DNA of 53,986 bases from an uncultured Lachnospira sp. (GCA_910585095.1 CAJUBU010000021.1:1-53986); one strand, 5' to 3'; shown: positions 18,541 through 26,464, counted from the stretch's first letter. A program made the numbers and translations. The notes: generated by a model not told the origin, from the letters alone.

Positions 18541-19236
18541 TTATCTTTCCTCATAAATATAAATTTCCGAATCGCCAATCGTTATATCTCCTATAACCTC
18601 TTCTATTGCACCTTCATCATCTATCTTTCCATATTGTGCCACATATTCCATTGAACCTATAAAACAAATGCCTGTACCATCATTACAAATAATTGAAACC
18701 CAATTGTAACCACTATCCTTTACCACACTATTTGCAAACTCTTTAAAATCTTCCTGTGTTACATTACGCAAGTCCTCTTTACTGATTTCAATATATGCTC
18801 TCTCTCCTATTTGCTCTGTACCAAAACCATTCATTACCTTGTCTTCTTTTACTTTTGCCTGCATTAATAAATTTTTATGTATCGCTGGATATATTTGTTG
18901 TGTTCCATTCATTACAGTATCCACAGCATTATCTTTTAATGTTACCTCCAACTGTAATAATCCTGCCCATACGCTATATGTATTATCACTATTCCCCTTA
19001 AAAACATATTGTACTTTTTCATTAATACCACATTCCGTAACAAGAACCGTAAATACATTATCTGCTTGTTCCTGTGATAATCCCATAGTACTTTTTATAT
19101 TTTTGATAGAATCCTCATAAAACGCATATTCTGTTTTTAAATTTTCAGACAGACTAGATGTATCTGTATCTTTTCCTGAACAAGCATTTAACATAAACAT
19201 TGCAGCAACTAATACCAATATGGCAATTTTTCTCAT
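18541..19236 (-). CDS. Lipoprotein encoded within the phage head module
   Basis: 231 residues starting at ATG 19236 (MRKIAILVLVAAMFMLNACSG), chosen because AGGAGGT lies eight bases upstream. A short basic end, a hydrophobic run and the lipobox LNAC predict a surface lipoprotein with Cys18 lipidated. The mature part (EDSIKNIKSTMGLSQEQADNVF..., then a strand-rich segment with YSVWAGLLQLEVTL) is not a family I can name. It sits between the DUF6148 joiner and the methyltransferase, just before the internal late promoter. A host-modifying moron or a superinfection-exclusion role is inference. Confidence 0.8.
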   Translation of the reverse strand: MRKIAILVLVAAMFMLNACSGKDTDTSSLSENLKTEYAFYEDSIKNIKSTMGLSQEQADNVFTVLVTECGINEKVQYVFKGNSDNTYSVWAGLLQLEVTLKDNAVDTVMNGTQQIYPAIHKNLLMQAKVKEDKVMNGFGTEQIGERAYIEISKEDLRNVTQEDFKEFANSVVKDSGYNWVSIICNDGTGICFIGSMEYVAQYGKIDDEGAIEEVIGDITIGDSEIYIYEER

Positions 19237-19313
19237 GTACTTGTACCTCCTAAATTTTTCCTCATTATAACATATTCTTTTTTTCATGTCTTCAAAATTA
19301 AATAATTTTATAA

Positions 19314-19550
19314 TTATAAATCTCTTGGCACAATTCTATACACTCTATTCCTACCCTTATTTTTTGCTGTATTTTCCAATAAAGTCACTTTATTACCCCA
19401 ATATTCAACCTGTTTACGTATTTCGCCCAGATTTGCCCTTGTAAAAGACTTACCACCTATTGTATAGGCTTGATTAATTGCTACTTGACTTTCGGCTTCA
19501 AGCCACATGCCTAAATGTTTTTTTGCTATTTCTAATGTAATTGCTGCCAT
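19314..19550 (-). CDS. DUF6148 / gpW-like head-tail joining protein
   Basis: 78 residues: AAITLEIAKKHLGMWLEAESQVAINQ, then AYTIGGKSFTRANLGEIRKQVEYW. Small proteins of this type (DUF6148) occupy the place of lambda gpW, between large terminase and portal, and bind below the portal. The ATG shares a base with the terminase stop (TAATG at 19552-19548), indicating coupling. The basic C-terminus (KNKGRNRVYRIVPRDL) could contact DNA. Confidence 0.8.
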   Translation of the reverse strand: MAAITLEIAKKHLGMWLEAESQVAINQAYTIGGKSFTRANLGEIRKQVEYWGNKVTLLENTAKNKGRNRVYRIVPRDL

Positions 19551-21382
19551 TATATAATCCCTCCGCTTCGATTTCCTCGCCTTTTTTTCTTAGGCGGTAT
19601 TATTGTTGTTTTATTAGGTACTTCCTTTAATGTCAATCCAGTAATCTCTATTGCTGCCTGTGCATAATTTCGACAGTCCAATGGCTCATTTCTTTTGGTT
19701 TCTCCTGTTAGTTCCCAAACAAAGTAAGGTCTGCCTTTTTTATATCGCAAAACTTGTTTTTCCGCCGTCAATCCTTTAAAATAATCCTCATCATAACCTT
19801 TTATATACTCTTTTTCATCTTTTGGAAAATGACAATATCCTGCACCCCTTTCTTCAATTTGCAATCGTTGTAATAACAAGGATTTTCCATTATCTACGCC
19901 TAATGTAAATAAATACACCTGTTCTCTATTATTTTTTGATGGTCTTGAAATATATGGACGGTCTGTACCCGCTTTTCCTTTTATAGCAAATATATTTCTT
20001 GCTGTTCTTGCTTTACAAAATTTATACACTTTATTTGTAAAATGTCCGCCACTATCCATACAAGCACAAACTACACGCAATTCTGTTCCGTCTTTTTTCT
20101 TAAATTTCTGCAATAGAAATTTATCCAAATTATCCCATACATCGGTTTGTTTTAGGTCGCCATAAATTCGTTTATATACAATTCCATACGATTCATGTTC
20201 TACACCCCAGCCGACAACCTCAATTTCAAAACGGTCGTCCTGTGTGTCAATCCCTGCGGTAAGTACAATAACTTCGTCTGGAACTTCACAATTATATTTT
20301 TCGCGGCGTGTCATCAAATTATCTTTACTTGCTTTTTCGCCTTCCTCTTCCCATGTTTGCCCTAGTTCTGTATTAACCCAAGTTTTCATAAGTTCAATAT
20401 TTCCTTTTTTTACTGCTTTTTGTGCTTCAATAAATCCTTTTACTATCTTATCCCAGCCAAAAAAAGTAGAAGCAAGTGAATTAAAATGAAACCCTCGAAC
20501 TTTTCTGTTTGGGTATTTTGCAATATAACGCCCCTTATTAAAATGTTCTTTCCACTCAACTTCAGAATGGATAACCCCACATTTTGCACAAACATAAGTA
20601 ATACTTTCAACTTCTCCATCAATATCCATTTTATAAATAAGGTTACTCCATTCTAATGGCTGTAATTCTCCACAACTTGGGCAAGGCACATGCCATTCCT
20701 CCATCGTTGAATGTTCATATTCCATCTCAATACGTGATACCCCTTTTATAGTTGGTGTACTTGTATGAACTTCTTTGCGATTCCAGTAAGTTGTTAATCG
20801 TTTTCCAGCAAGTATTAAAGGGTCGCCTTCTGCACCTGCGGTTGGTGGATATGCGTCTACTTCATCAGCAAGTAAGACACGAATAGGACGGCTTCTAAGT
20901 TCAGTTGGTGAATTAGCGCCCGTCATTGTAATACGCCCACCAGGAAAAGATTTTTTAAAAATTGTATTACCACTTGTTCTGCTCTTTTCATTAATCTTAT
21001 CTCTTAAAACAGGAGTATCTCTTACCATCGGCATAAGTCGGTCTTTACTCATTGTTTCCGCAAGGCTTAATGTTGGCTGCATACAAAGAATCGTACAAGG
21101 GTCATAGTGCATATAATAGCCTATTGTATTAAGTAAAAAAGCGTCTGTTTTTCCCATCTGCGCGGCACTCATTACAACCACCTTTTCAACAGATACATCT
21201 GTTATAGCGTCCATAATTTCACACTGCCACGCTGCTTTTTCTGTGTTCCAATGCCCGCCTTTACTTCCTGATTCCGAAGAAAGACGGCGATATTTGTCCG
21301 CCCACTGCGATAATGTAAGATTTGGCGGAGGTTCTAATACTTTAAATATCTTTTTAAAAAGTTCAATCGTTTCTTTCTTCAT
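19550..21382 (-). CDS. Terminase large subunit (GpA family)
   Basis: 610 residues of the lambda gpA family, the ATP-driven packaging motor and nuclease. The ATPase has a Walker A-like SAAQMGKT (72-79) and Walker B LLADEVDAYP (170-179). A zinc-binding pair CPSCG / CAKCG lies near 230-265, typical of GpA. The nuclease half includes LTAGIDTQDDRFEIEVVGWG and CMDSGGHFTNKVY. It overlaps the Nu1-like small subunit gene by 20 bases. GpA terminases usually cut at cos sites, so cos packaging is expected. Confidence 0.95.
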   Translation of the reverse strand: MKKETIELFKKIFKVLEPPPNLTLSQWADKYRRLSSESGSKGGHWNTEKAAWQCEIMDAITDVSVEKVVVMSAAQMGKTDAFLLNTIGYYMHYDPCTILCMQPTLSLAETMSKDRLMPMVRDTPVLRDKINEKSRTSGNTIFKKSFPGGRITMTGANSPTELRSRPIRVLLADEVDAYPPTAGAEGDPLILAGKRLTTYWNRKEVHTSTPTIKGVSRIEMEYEHSTMEEWHVPCPSCGELQPLEWSNLIYKMDIDGEVESITYVCAKCGVIHSEVEWKEHFNKGRYIAKYPNRKVRGFHFNSLASTFFGWDKIVKGFIEAQKAVKKGNIELMKTWVNTELGQTWEEEGEKASKDNLMTRREKYNCEVPDEVIVLTAGIDTQDDRFEIEVVGWGVEHESYGIVYKRIYGDLKQTDVWDNLDKFLLQKFKKKDGTELRVVCACMDSGGHFTNKVYKFCKARTARNIFAIKGKAGTDRPYISRPSKNNREQVYLFTLGVDNGKSLLLQRLQIEERGAGYCHFPKDEKEYIKGYDEDYFKGLTAEKQVLRYKKGRPYFVWELTGETKRNEPLDCRNYAQAAIEITGLTLKEVPNKTTIIPPKKKRRGNRSGGII

Positions 21383-21857
21383 CTTCCTTTATTTCCTTTT
21401 TAAACACTTCTTCAAAATTAGATAATTCCATTAATGCCTCTTTTATCTTTTCATTTAGATAAATAAATATTTTTGCCTTATCGGTCATTGTTGCCAATTT
21501 TTCTGCCTCTTCCGCTGGAATCGCACTTAAACGGCTTTTAAAGTTTATCAAAGTAGCTGTCATAATTTTTTCTATATCTTCTGATTTATGCAAATCTGCT
21601 TTTTTTACTGCTAAGTCCAACTCCTCATTTAATCTCTTTGCCTTTGTCAATTTTGCCCGCTCTTCATTAAAATTTAAAGATTCTTCACTATCAGGGTTAC
21701 GGTCTTTTAAATATTTTATGTAAACATGGATTGTGTCTAATAAAGAATACAATTCACCTTGTTTTGTTTGTAAAACTCCTTTTTCTGTTAATCGTTGCAC
21801 ATTTTTAGAAGTCATATTTAAAAAACGTGCTATTGCATTTTTATCATAAAGTTTCAA
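21363..21857 (-). CDS. Terminase small subunit, Nu1-like
   Basis: 164 residues: an N-terminal winged helix (MKLYDKNAIARFLNMTSKNVQRLTEKGVL, about 1-50), a linker, then a long charged helical part (LTKAKRLNEELDLAVKKADL..., ending FEEVFKKEIKEDEE) as in lambda Nu1. It recognises the packaging site and recruits GpA. The start is TTG (21857) with GGGGGGTAGGA upstream. It directly precedes and overlaps the large subunit. A second small-terminase candidate lies upstream. Confidence 0.85.
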   Translation of the reverse strand: MKLYDKNAIARFLNMTSKNVQRLTEKGVLQTKQGELYSLLDTIHVYIKYLKDRNPDSEESLNFNEERAKLTKAKRLNEELDLAVKKADLHKSEDIEKIMTATLINFKSRLSAIPAEEAEKLATMTDKAKIFIYLNEKIKEALMELSNFEEVFKKEIKEDEERND

Positions 21858-21983
21858 AATCCTACCCCCCTCTAAAAAAATTTTCAGAAATATGGAAGTG
21901 TATTTTTATTGCAAAAATCTAGGCAAGGCTTGGGGTCTCGGCACCCGTAGGGCGCTTTCTCTTTTTACAGTACCTTTTTACCC
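21858..21983. other. Gap between the two small-terminase genes; candidate cos region
   Basis: A GC-rich block stands out here: GGGGTCTCGGCACCC at about 21931-21945 (short dyad GGGT...ACCC) and CCGTAGGGCGC following it, within otherwise very AT-rich DNA. The terminase region is the usual location of cos in lambda-type phages. The call is positional and compositional only. Confidence 0.35.
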
Positions 21984-22745
21984 TTATAATTCTTCAAGTT
22001 CTTCTTCCTGCTCTATATAGGTATCGTCTATTTCCCCTGTATCAATATCAACACTATACTCCCCGCTTATCTTCTGCTTGAGCAATGTATACCGCTTCTT
22101 CTCTAAGGCAATACGACACTTCTCCAATTCATAAGACTTAATAGAATCCAGCAGCTTAATAATGCGCCCATGTACTTTATTTAATTCTGCCTCTAGCTTC
22201 ATCACTCTTTCAAATGTTGAAGACTTCACTTTTGTTTCCATAACCATATTAAAAGTATGTGTACTATCTTCCTTATCTTTATCATTAGGCTTATGGATTT
22301 CAACGGATTTATCTATATACAATTGTCCAACATCATCATTGTTATAGGCTTCTATTCGTTTTTGTAAGTCCTTTTCTTTAACAATCAATACTTGTAATTC
22401 TCTTAACATGTTGGCTTCTGAATCAAGCGTAATAGATTCTATAAGAGCCTTTTCATTTTCTGTTAATTCATCAAAATATATTGTAGAATATGCACCATGT
22501 TTTTCAGCATTTTTGTTTCTGCGCGGCGCACCATGCCCCTTAGCATTTTTGTTTCTACGCGGCGCACCTTTTTTCTTTGGCTTATTTTCAAGTGCTTCTT
22601 TCCATTTATCTATACACTTCCACTTGCTAACCTTTGCAGAATCAATATTCAATGCCGTAGCTATTTCTTTATTATTCATCAGTCCATCAGAATCTAAAAA
22701 AAGCTGCATTGCCTTTTTTCTATTCTCATCTTTTTGTCGCGCCAT
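21984..22745 (-). CDS. PBSX/YqaS-type terminase small subunit
   Basis: 253 residues from ATG 22745, preceded by GGGGGG. N-terminal HTH (KKAMQLFLDSDGLMNNKEIATALNIDSAKVSKWKCIDKW, about 8-46), then two copies of the 12-residue GAPRRNKNA(K/E)(G/K)H unit, a hallmark of Phage_terminase (PF10668-type) small subunits, then KHGAYSTIYFDELTENEKALI and a long coiled coil (MKLEAELNKVHGRIIKLLDSI). It is the first gene of the late operon after late promoter 1. Presence together with a Nu1-like protein is odd: one may act as small terminase and the other as an accessory packaging or DNA-binding factor. Confidence 0.82.
   Translation of the reverse strand: MARQKDENRKKAMQLFLDSDGLMNNKEIATALNIDSAKVSKWKCIDKWKEALENKPKKKGAPRRNKNAKGHGAPRRNKNAEKHGAYSTIYFDELTENEKALIESITLDSEANMLRELQVLIVKEKDLQKRIEAYNNDDVGQLYIDKSVEIHKPNDKDKEDSTHTFNMVMETKVKSSTFERVMKLEAELNKVHGRIIKLLDSIKSYELEKCRIALEKKRYTLLKQKISGEYSVDIDTGEIDDTYIEQEEELEEL
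22507..22578 (-). repeat. 36-bp tandem repeat (two units)
   Basis: GCATTTTTGTTTCTRCG recurs at 22507 and 22543 on the plus strand, exactly 36 bp apart, encoding the two GAPRRNKNA units of the small terminase. Confidence 0.85.
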
Positions 22746-22820
22746 AATAAACCCCCCTTTTGTTTGTTTTTCCACACTCTACGCTTTTATTCTTTCTGAA
22801 CAGACACATTTTATATAAAT

Positions 22821-22885
22821 AAAAAAATAAAATACTGTAAGGCAGCAGGCGTTTTAAATCTTTTCCTGCTGCCTTATGGTATTTT
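22821..22885 (-). terminator. Strong intrinsic terminator in the leader of the packaging operon
   Basis: Minus strand: AAAATAC (22885-22879) pairs with GTATTTT (22835-22829) and AAGGCAGCAGG (22875-22865) with CCTGCTGCCTT (22849-22839), followed by seven T. It begins about two bases after the predicted transcription start of late promoter 1 and lies before the first terminase gene. It would also stop the transcript of the upstream regulator gene. Confidence 0.88.
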
Positions 22886-22893
22886 ACTTTTAT

Positions 22894-22928
22894 AGTATAT
22901 CATAGAATATCGGGCAATGACGGGCAAT
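22894..22928 (-). promoter_or_regulatory. Late promoter 1 with tandem ATTGCCCG boxes
   Basis: Minus strand: ATTGCCCG (22928-22921), TC, ATTGCCCG (22918-22911), 11 bases, TATACT (22899-22894). The boxes start two bases after the stop of the sigma-like regulator, have a 10-bp period (same DNA face) and fall where a -35 hexamer would be. Confidence 0.78.
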
Positions 22929-22930
22929 CT

Positions 22931-23419
22931 TCATTTTATAATTTCATCTATAATCACACTGTTTACTATATATTTATTTTGCGAAAGTCTCGCACCCAAA
23001 TCTTTTAGTGCAACATGCCTTATATTTTTGCTATGCCTTACGCTATAATTAATTTGTCCTGCTATATATTCCCATTTGCGACCTTTTATATAAAATTCAC
23101 TGACAATTGTTTTATGTACTGGAGTAAGTGTTGATATTTCATTAAATATCTCCCACTTTAATTTTTGTAATTCTGTAATCCTTTTTTTCAAAGTATCAAT
23201 ATTTTCTTTTGTGTTTGCCTCTACTAATTTAATTGCAAGGGTTGTTGTGCTATCTGACAAATTCGTACCTTTTGGCATACCATTGTACGAAATGGCTCCT
23301 AGTGGGTTATATCCTTGTTCATATTGTTCTAGCCATTCACTTGCCATTTTAATATCGACATCAATATACTTGTAGAATTTTAAAATTCTTTCTACTGCTG
23401 AATCTTTTACACAATCCAT
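22931..23419 (-). CDS. Sigma-region-4/ArpU-like phage late regulator
   Basis: 162 residues. The middle (ENIDTLKKRITELQKLKWEIFNEISTL) and C-terminal helix-turn-helix (TPVHKTIVSEFYIKGRKWEYIAGQINYSVRHSKNIRHVALKDL, about 98-142) match the DUF1492/ArpU group of sigma-like regulators that switch on late genes in Gram-positive phages. It sits directly upstream of late promoter 1, whose tandem boxes begin two bases past its stop codon, and is the only intact regulator in the prophage part. It may act as activator, minor sigma factor or antiterminator. ATG 23419 has AAAGG and GGGAGG upstream. Confidence 0.8.
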   Translation of the reverse strand: MDCVKDSAVERILKFYKYIDVDIKMASEWLEQYEQGYNPLGAISYNGMPKGTNLSDSTTTLAIKLVEANTKENIDTLKKRITELQKLKWEIFNEISTLTPVHKTIVSEFYIKGRKWEYIAGQINYSVRHSKNIRHVALKDLGARLSQNKYIVNSVIIDEIIK

Positions 23420-23537
23420 ATTATACCTTTCTACCTCCCTTACACATCTTCAAAAAATGATATATAATTTCTTCAGTTTAAATATTAACACAAAAAAACG
23501 GACAAGTTTAAATTTTTATTATAATATATCATTTATT

Positions 23538-23565
23538 TTAATATACTAGACTGTTTTTCAGTCAA
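23538..23565 (-). promoter_or_regulatory. Candidate promoter/operator for the phage regulator
   Basis: Minus strand TTGACT (23565-23560), 16 bases, TATTAA (23543-23538). A perfect dyad GACTG-AAAAA-CAGTC (23563-23549) overlaps the -35, and a second AAAATAYTTGACT copy lies about 30 bases upstream. Suggests repressor control; low certainty. Confidence 0.4.
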
Positions 23566-23623
23566 ATATTTTTTATATTTTACATCTATTAGTCAAGTAT
23601 TTTTTACTTTTCAAAATATTATT

Positions 23624-23755
23624 CTAATAACTTTCTGCAACCTGCTGCCAAGTTATATCATCTATATATAATAGTTCTTCGTATTTCGCTATTCTCTATG
23701 GAATCAAAATAATTATCTATTTTGCTTAATAATTCATCTATTTTTATATTTAACT
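23624..23755 (-). pseudogene. Remnant of a second phage sigma-like regulator
   Basis: On the minus strand one frame reads LLSKIDNYFDSIENSEIRRTIIYR before a stop, and the next frame continues YIDDITWQQVAESY before TAG at 23626-23624. This is the familiar 'x-I-D-s-I-x-D-s-x-I-R-x-I-x-x-x-R-y-I-d-g-l-s-W-q-q-V-A' pattern of small phage HTH regulators, broken by a frameshift and cut short. It lies upstream of the intact regulator. Residual coding only; no start could be assigned. Confidence 0.6.
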
Positions 23756-23934
23756 TTTGTTTTTACCTTGCCTTTTGCGTTATAATATCATGCTAAAATT
23801 TGCTTGTAAATACTACTAAACCTGCTTAAAAACACAAATCATTAACATATACCAATTTATAGTAACTTATACCAATTTACATGAAGAAAAAATTTTTGTA
23901 AACTTTCCACTTACATAACTTTGAAAATTATCAC

Positions 23935-23963
23935 AATAAAAAAAGAGTGACTTGTTTCACCCT
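23935..23963 (-). terminator. Intrinsic terminator
   Basis: Minus strand AGGGTGA (23963-23957), loop AACAAG, TCACTCT (23950-23944), then a run of T. It lies downstream of the acyltransferase remnant and is probably the terminator of that lost gene. Confidence 0.6.
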
Positions 23964-24130
23964 TATACTTTAATCAAGATTATATCTTCTAAATGAATTT
24001 ACACCATTATTACACCAATTTAGGATTTATTTTCATAAAAATATATTAACTTATATATTTTTGCAAATATTGCAAAAGTTCATTTTATAATAATATATAA
24101 AAATATATAAATTTATAAAAATATTGCTCT

Positions 24131-24208
24131 TCAAATCATAAACGTATGTACTGGAAATAATAATAAAATCACAAAGTTACGTAAATTATCAATATAATGT
24201 TTTCGCAT
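24131..24208 (-). pseudogene. N-terminal remnant of an acyltransferase-3 family protein
   Basis: ATG 24208, with GGAGG eight bases upstream, opens MRKHYIDNLRNFVILLLFPV followed by HTFMI and TGA. 'YIDNLR..xxLLLFpxHTfmi' is the standard first transmembrane segment of acyltransferase-3 membrane proteins (usually about 350 residues). Everything after residue 25 is lost and replaced by AT-rich non-coding DNA. Confidence 0.6.
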
Positions 24209-24399
24209 TTGTTGTTCCTCCATTCTGTTTACATCAATTGCTACACCATTTTTAATAGATGTTCTACATTTCATTACAGCGCTGTAAGTTTTCCAATTCT
24301 TCCCTCTGTCTGCAAAATAAAAAATATTGATTATAAAAACTCCTTTCTCTTAAATCTTTACCCATTTATAAAGTCTCCTTTCCCTTTCTTTTTGAGAAG

Positions 24400-24441
24400 A
24401 AAAAAGCCTCCATATAGTATATATACTACCATAAAAAGGCT
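24400..24441 (-). terminator. Terminator of the serine-hydrolase operon
   Basis: Minus strand AGCCT (24441-24437) ... AGGCT (24409-24405) closing an inner TAGTATATATACTA palindrome, followed by a run of six T. Confidence 0.65.
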
Positions 24442-24568
24442 CATAATTACATCTTATAATTCTATTGCCGTCGCAATATCGTTTTTAAATAGGTCTTCAA
24501 CACAAATGGATTGATAAAAATTTACTTGCCTTACATAAGTTTGACACAACAAATTATAAAACGGAACA

Positions 24569-25567
24569 CTATTTTGATGAGCTATCTTCAAGCTTTTCCT
24601 CTATTTGTTCTTTGATAAAATCAATTCGGTCAAACACTATTGGTTTAAAGTAGCTGGAAACCGCTACTACCAATTCCTTTTGGGGATTGATATAAATAAC
24701 ATTTCCGCTATTGCCAATAGCCGCATAACTTCCCTTATTTTCATCAATAATCCACCACAAATAGCCATACTTCATATTACGAAATTTTTTATCACAACAC
24801 AATCTAACCATTGTGCTTTCTTTAAGCCATTTTTCAGAAACAATGCGCTTATTATTAAAAACACCTTTTTTCAGACAGAGCAACCCTATCTTAGACATTT
24901 CTTCAGCGGACAAACAAAGACCATATCCAGCAGCCCCAACCCCCTTATCGTCAGAAAACCAAATTTTTCCTTTGGGCGCCTTTCCTACTGTAAATGCCTT
25001 GTGCGCTTTGGCATCGGGAGCAACATATATTTTACGTGGTGCAATCGTCAACGGCTCAAATAGATATTTATTTGCAAAATCTACCGTTGTCATTTTGCTT
25101 GTTACTGCAATCATACCTGTGAGAATATGAATACCTAATGTAGAATATTGAAATTCCCCTACCATGCCACGCCTACCACCTAAAAAATCCAAAGCGGCAA
25201 TGCTCCAATCTTCCTGCACACATATTTTTGACCAAGGTTCTGATTTATACTTATAAGGAGCGGTCATTGTCAGCAGATTTTTCAATGTAACTTTTTGAAT
25301 TGTCTTTTCCCCTCGTTTAATTTTATAATTAGGAAAATAATCTAACACATAATCATCTATGCTGCCAATCAATCCTTGTTCAATGGCAATGCCAACCAAC
25401 AAAGAAACAATGCTTTTCGTAACAGACATTGTATGTACTGTATCATCTGCTTTGTAGCCATTCCATACATCGTTAATAATTGTCTTACTGTTTTGTATAA
25501 CTGTCACTTGACAGATGTTTGACTGATTATCTGCAACATAACTGTGAAATTCAAATGAATTTATCAT
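24569..25567 (-). CDS. Serine hydrolase, beta-lactamase/class C-like
   Basis: 332 residues of the beta-lactamase fold family (PF00144). The nucleophile motif SVTK is at 48-51 (Ser48, Lys51), the Tyr motif is YST at 140-142 (YxN in classical enzymes), and GNSGN near 284-288 occupies the third-motif position. No signal peptide is visible, so it is probably cytoplasmic, unlike true beta-lactamases; an esterase or D-amino-peptidase type activity is more likely than drug resistance. It lies 63 bases after the MerR gene and likely shares its promoter. AAGGAG precedes the ATG. Confidence 0.87.
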   Translation of the reverse strand: MINSFEFHSYVADNQSNICQVTVIQNSKTIINDVWNGYKADDTVHTMSVTKSIVSLLVGIAIEQGLIGSIDDYVLDYFPNYKIKRGEKTIQKVTLKNLLTMTAPYKYKSEPWSKICVQEDWSIAALDFLGGRRGMVGEFQYSTLGIHILTGMIAVTSKMTTVDFANKYLFEPLTIAPRKIYVAPDAKAHKAFTVGKAPKGKIWFSDDKGVGAAGYGLCLSAEEMSKIGLLCLKKGVFNNKRIVSEKWLKESTMVRLCCDKKFRNMKYGYLWWIIDENKGSYAAIGNSGNVIYINPQKELVVAVSSYFKPIVFDRIDFIKEQIEEKLEDSSSK

Positions 25568-25630
25568 TTTTACTCCTTATCTGATTTTATATTATAAATC
25601 TTTGTTTTTCCTTTAAAGTATAGTTTCCAC

Positions 25631-26464
25631 TTAATTCTTAGGCGTTATCTTTTTCACAGGATAATAGACTTCCGTTATATTATCTTTTACATCTGCAATC
25701 TGTGATGGGTCTGTTATATAGACTTCAAACAGCGCATTTGTATTTTGATACCCCTCTTTTTTTGCCCATTCTACTTGTTTGGCATAAACTGAAGAAAGTT
25801 CAGAGTACGCTCCTCGTACAACTGTTTTTAAACATAATCCAGGGCAAAAATCTCTTGTGCCTGTGACATATTCTTGTACCGGGATAGCAAACTCTGTATC
25901 TAAACCTGAAGGAGAATATTGTGCACTATGAAAAAGTATCATTGGTGAACCACTCATTGTCAGTTTGTCGACTGCAATCTTTTTGAATAACTTTCCATAA
26001 CACTTAATATATTCGGTGGGATAATCTTTTACTTGCACCATTTTTCTAATAGACAACAGATACATTTTAGGCACGTCTACAAGCCGAACATCTATTTCAT
26101 CCATATATGACATAATGGATTTACCCTGTTCAATAACCGATATTTCATCCTCTAATTGCGTTAAAAGTTGCCTGTAATTATGCATCTGTTTTTCGATTTC
26201 CTTTTTCTTTTGAACAAAAGCAAGATATAAATTATCATCTTGTATTTCTTCCGATTGCATAATTACCTTAATTTCATCTAACGAAAAAGAATACGCCTTT
26301 AACCGATTGATAAACAGCATCTTTTCAAGCTGTTCAATCGCATAATAACGATACCCATTTTCAGGATTGACTTCACTTGGCTCAAGCAAACCGATTTCAG
26401 CATAATAGCGAAGCGTCTTTGTTGATACTTTACATATATTTGAAAACTCACCAATGGATAACAT
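25631..26464 (-). CDS. MerR-family regulator with GyrI-like effector domain
   Basis: 277 residues. The winged helix (LSIGEFSNICKVSTKTLRYYAEIGLLEPSEVNPENGYRYY, 2-41) is a clear MerR reader head, followed by a dimerising helix (about 80-118) and a C-terminal GyrI/BmrR-like ligand pocket (DVRLVDVPKMYLLSIRKMVQV..., YPVKKITPK). Such proteins sense bulky hydrophobic or cationic compounds. A classic 19-bp-spacer promoter lies directly upstream, so it probably activates itself and the downstream hydrolase. GGAGG before ATG. Confidence 0.92.
   Translation of the reverse strand: MLSIGEFSNICKVSTKTLRYYAEIGLLEPSEVNPENGYRYYAIEQLEKMLFINRLKAYSFSLDEIKVIMQSEEIQDDNLYLAFVQKKKEIEKQMHNYRQLLTQLEDEISVIEQGKSIMSYMDEIDVRLVDVPKMYLLSIRKMVQVKDYPTEYIKCYGKLFKKIAVDKLTMSGSPMILFHSAQYSPSGLDTEFAIPVQEYVTGTRDFCPGLCLKTVVRGAYSELSSVYAKQVEWAKKEGYQNTNALFEVYITDPSQIADVKDNITEVYYPVKKITPKN

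Larger units (their letters stand above)
23420..24568. other. Gene-poor AT-rich stretch at the prophage edge
   Basis: No intact gene. It holds the candidate regulator promoter, remnants of a second sigma-like regulator (23624-23755) and of an acyltransferase-3 (24131-24208), and two terminators (23935-23963 and 24400-24441). No tRNA, integrase or clear attachment site was recognised. Confidence 0.7.

Noticed and set aside
23420..24568. tRNA gene or attachment site at the prophage edge
   Set aside because: No cloverleaf and no direct repeat pair inside the window; the other prophage end is not in view.
24569..25567. Calling the serine hydrolase an antibiotic-resistance beta-lactamase
   Set aside because: No signal peptide, YST instead of YxN and no clear KTG; the fold family is broad and mostly non-resistance.
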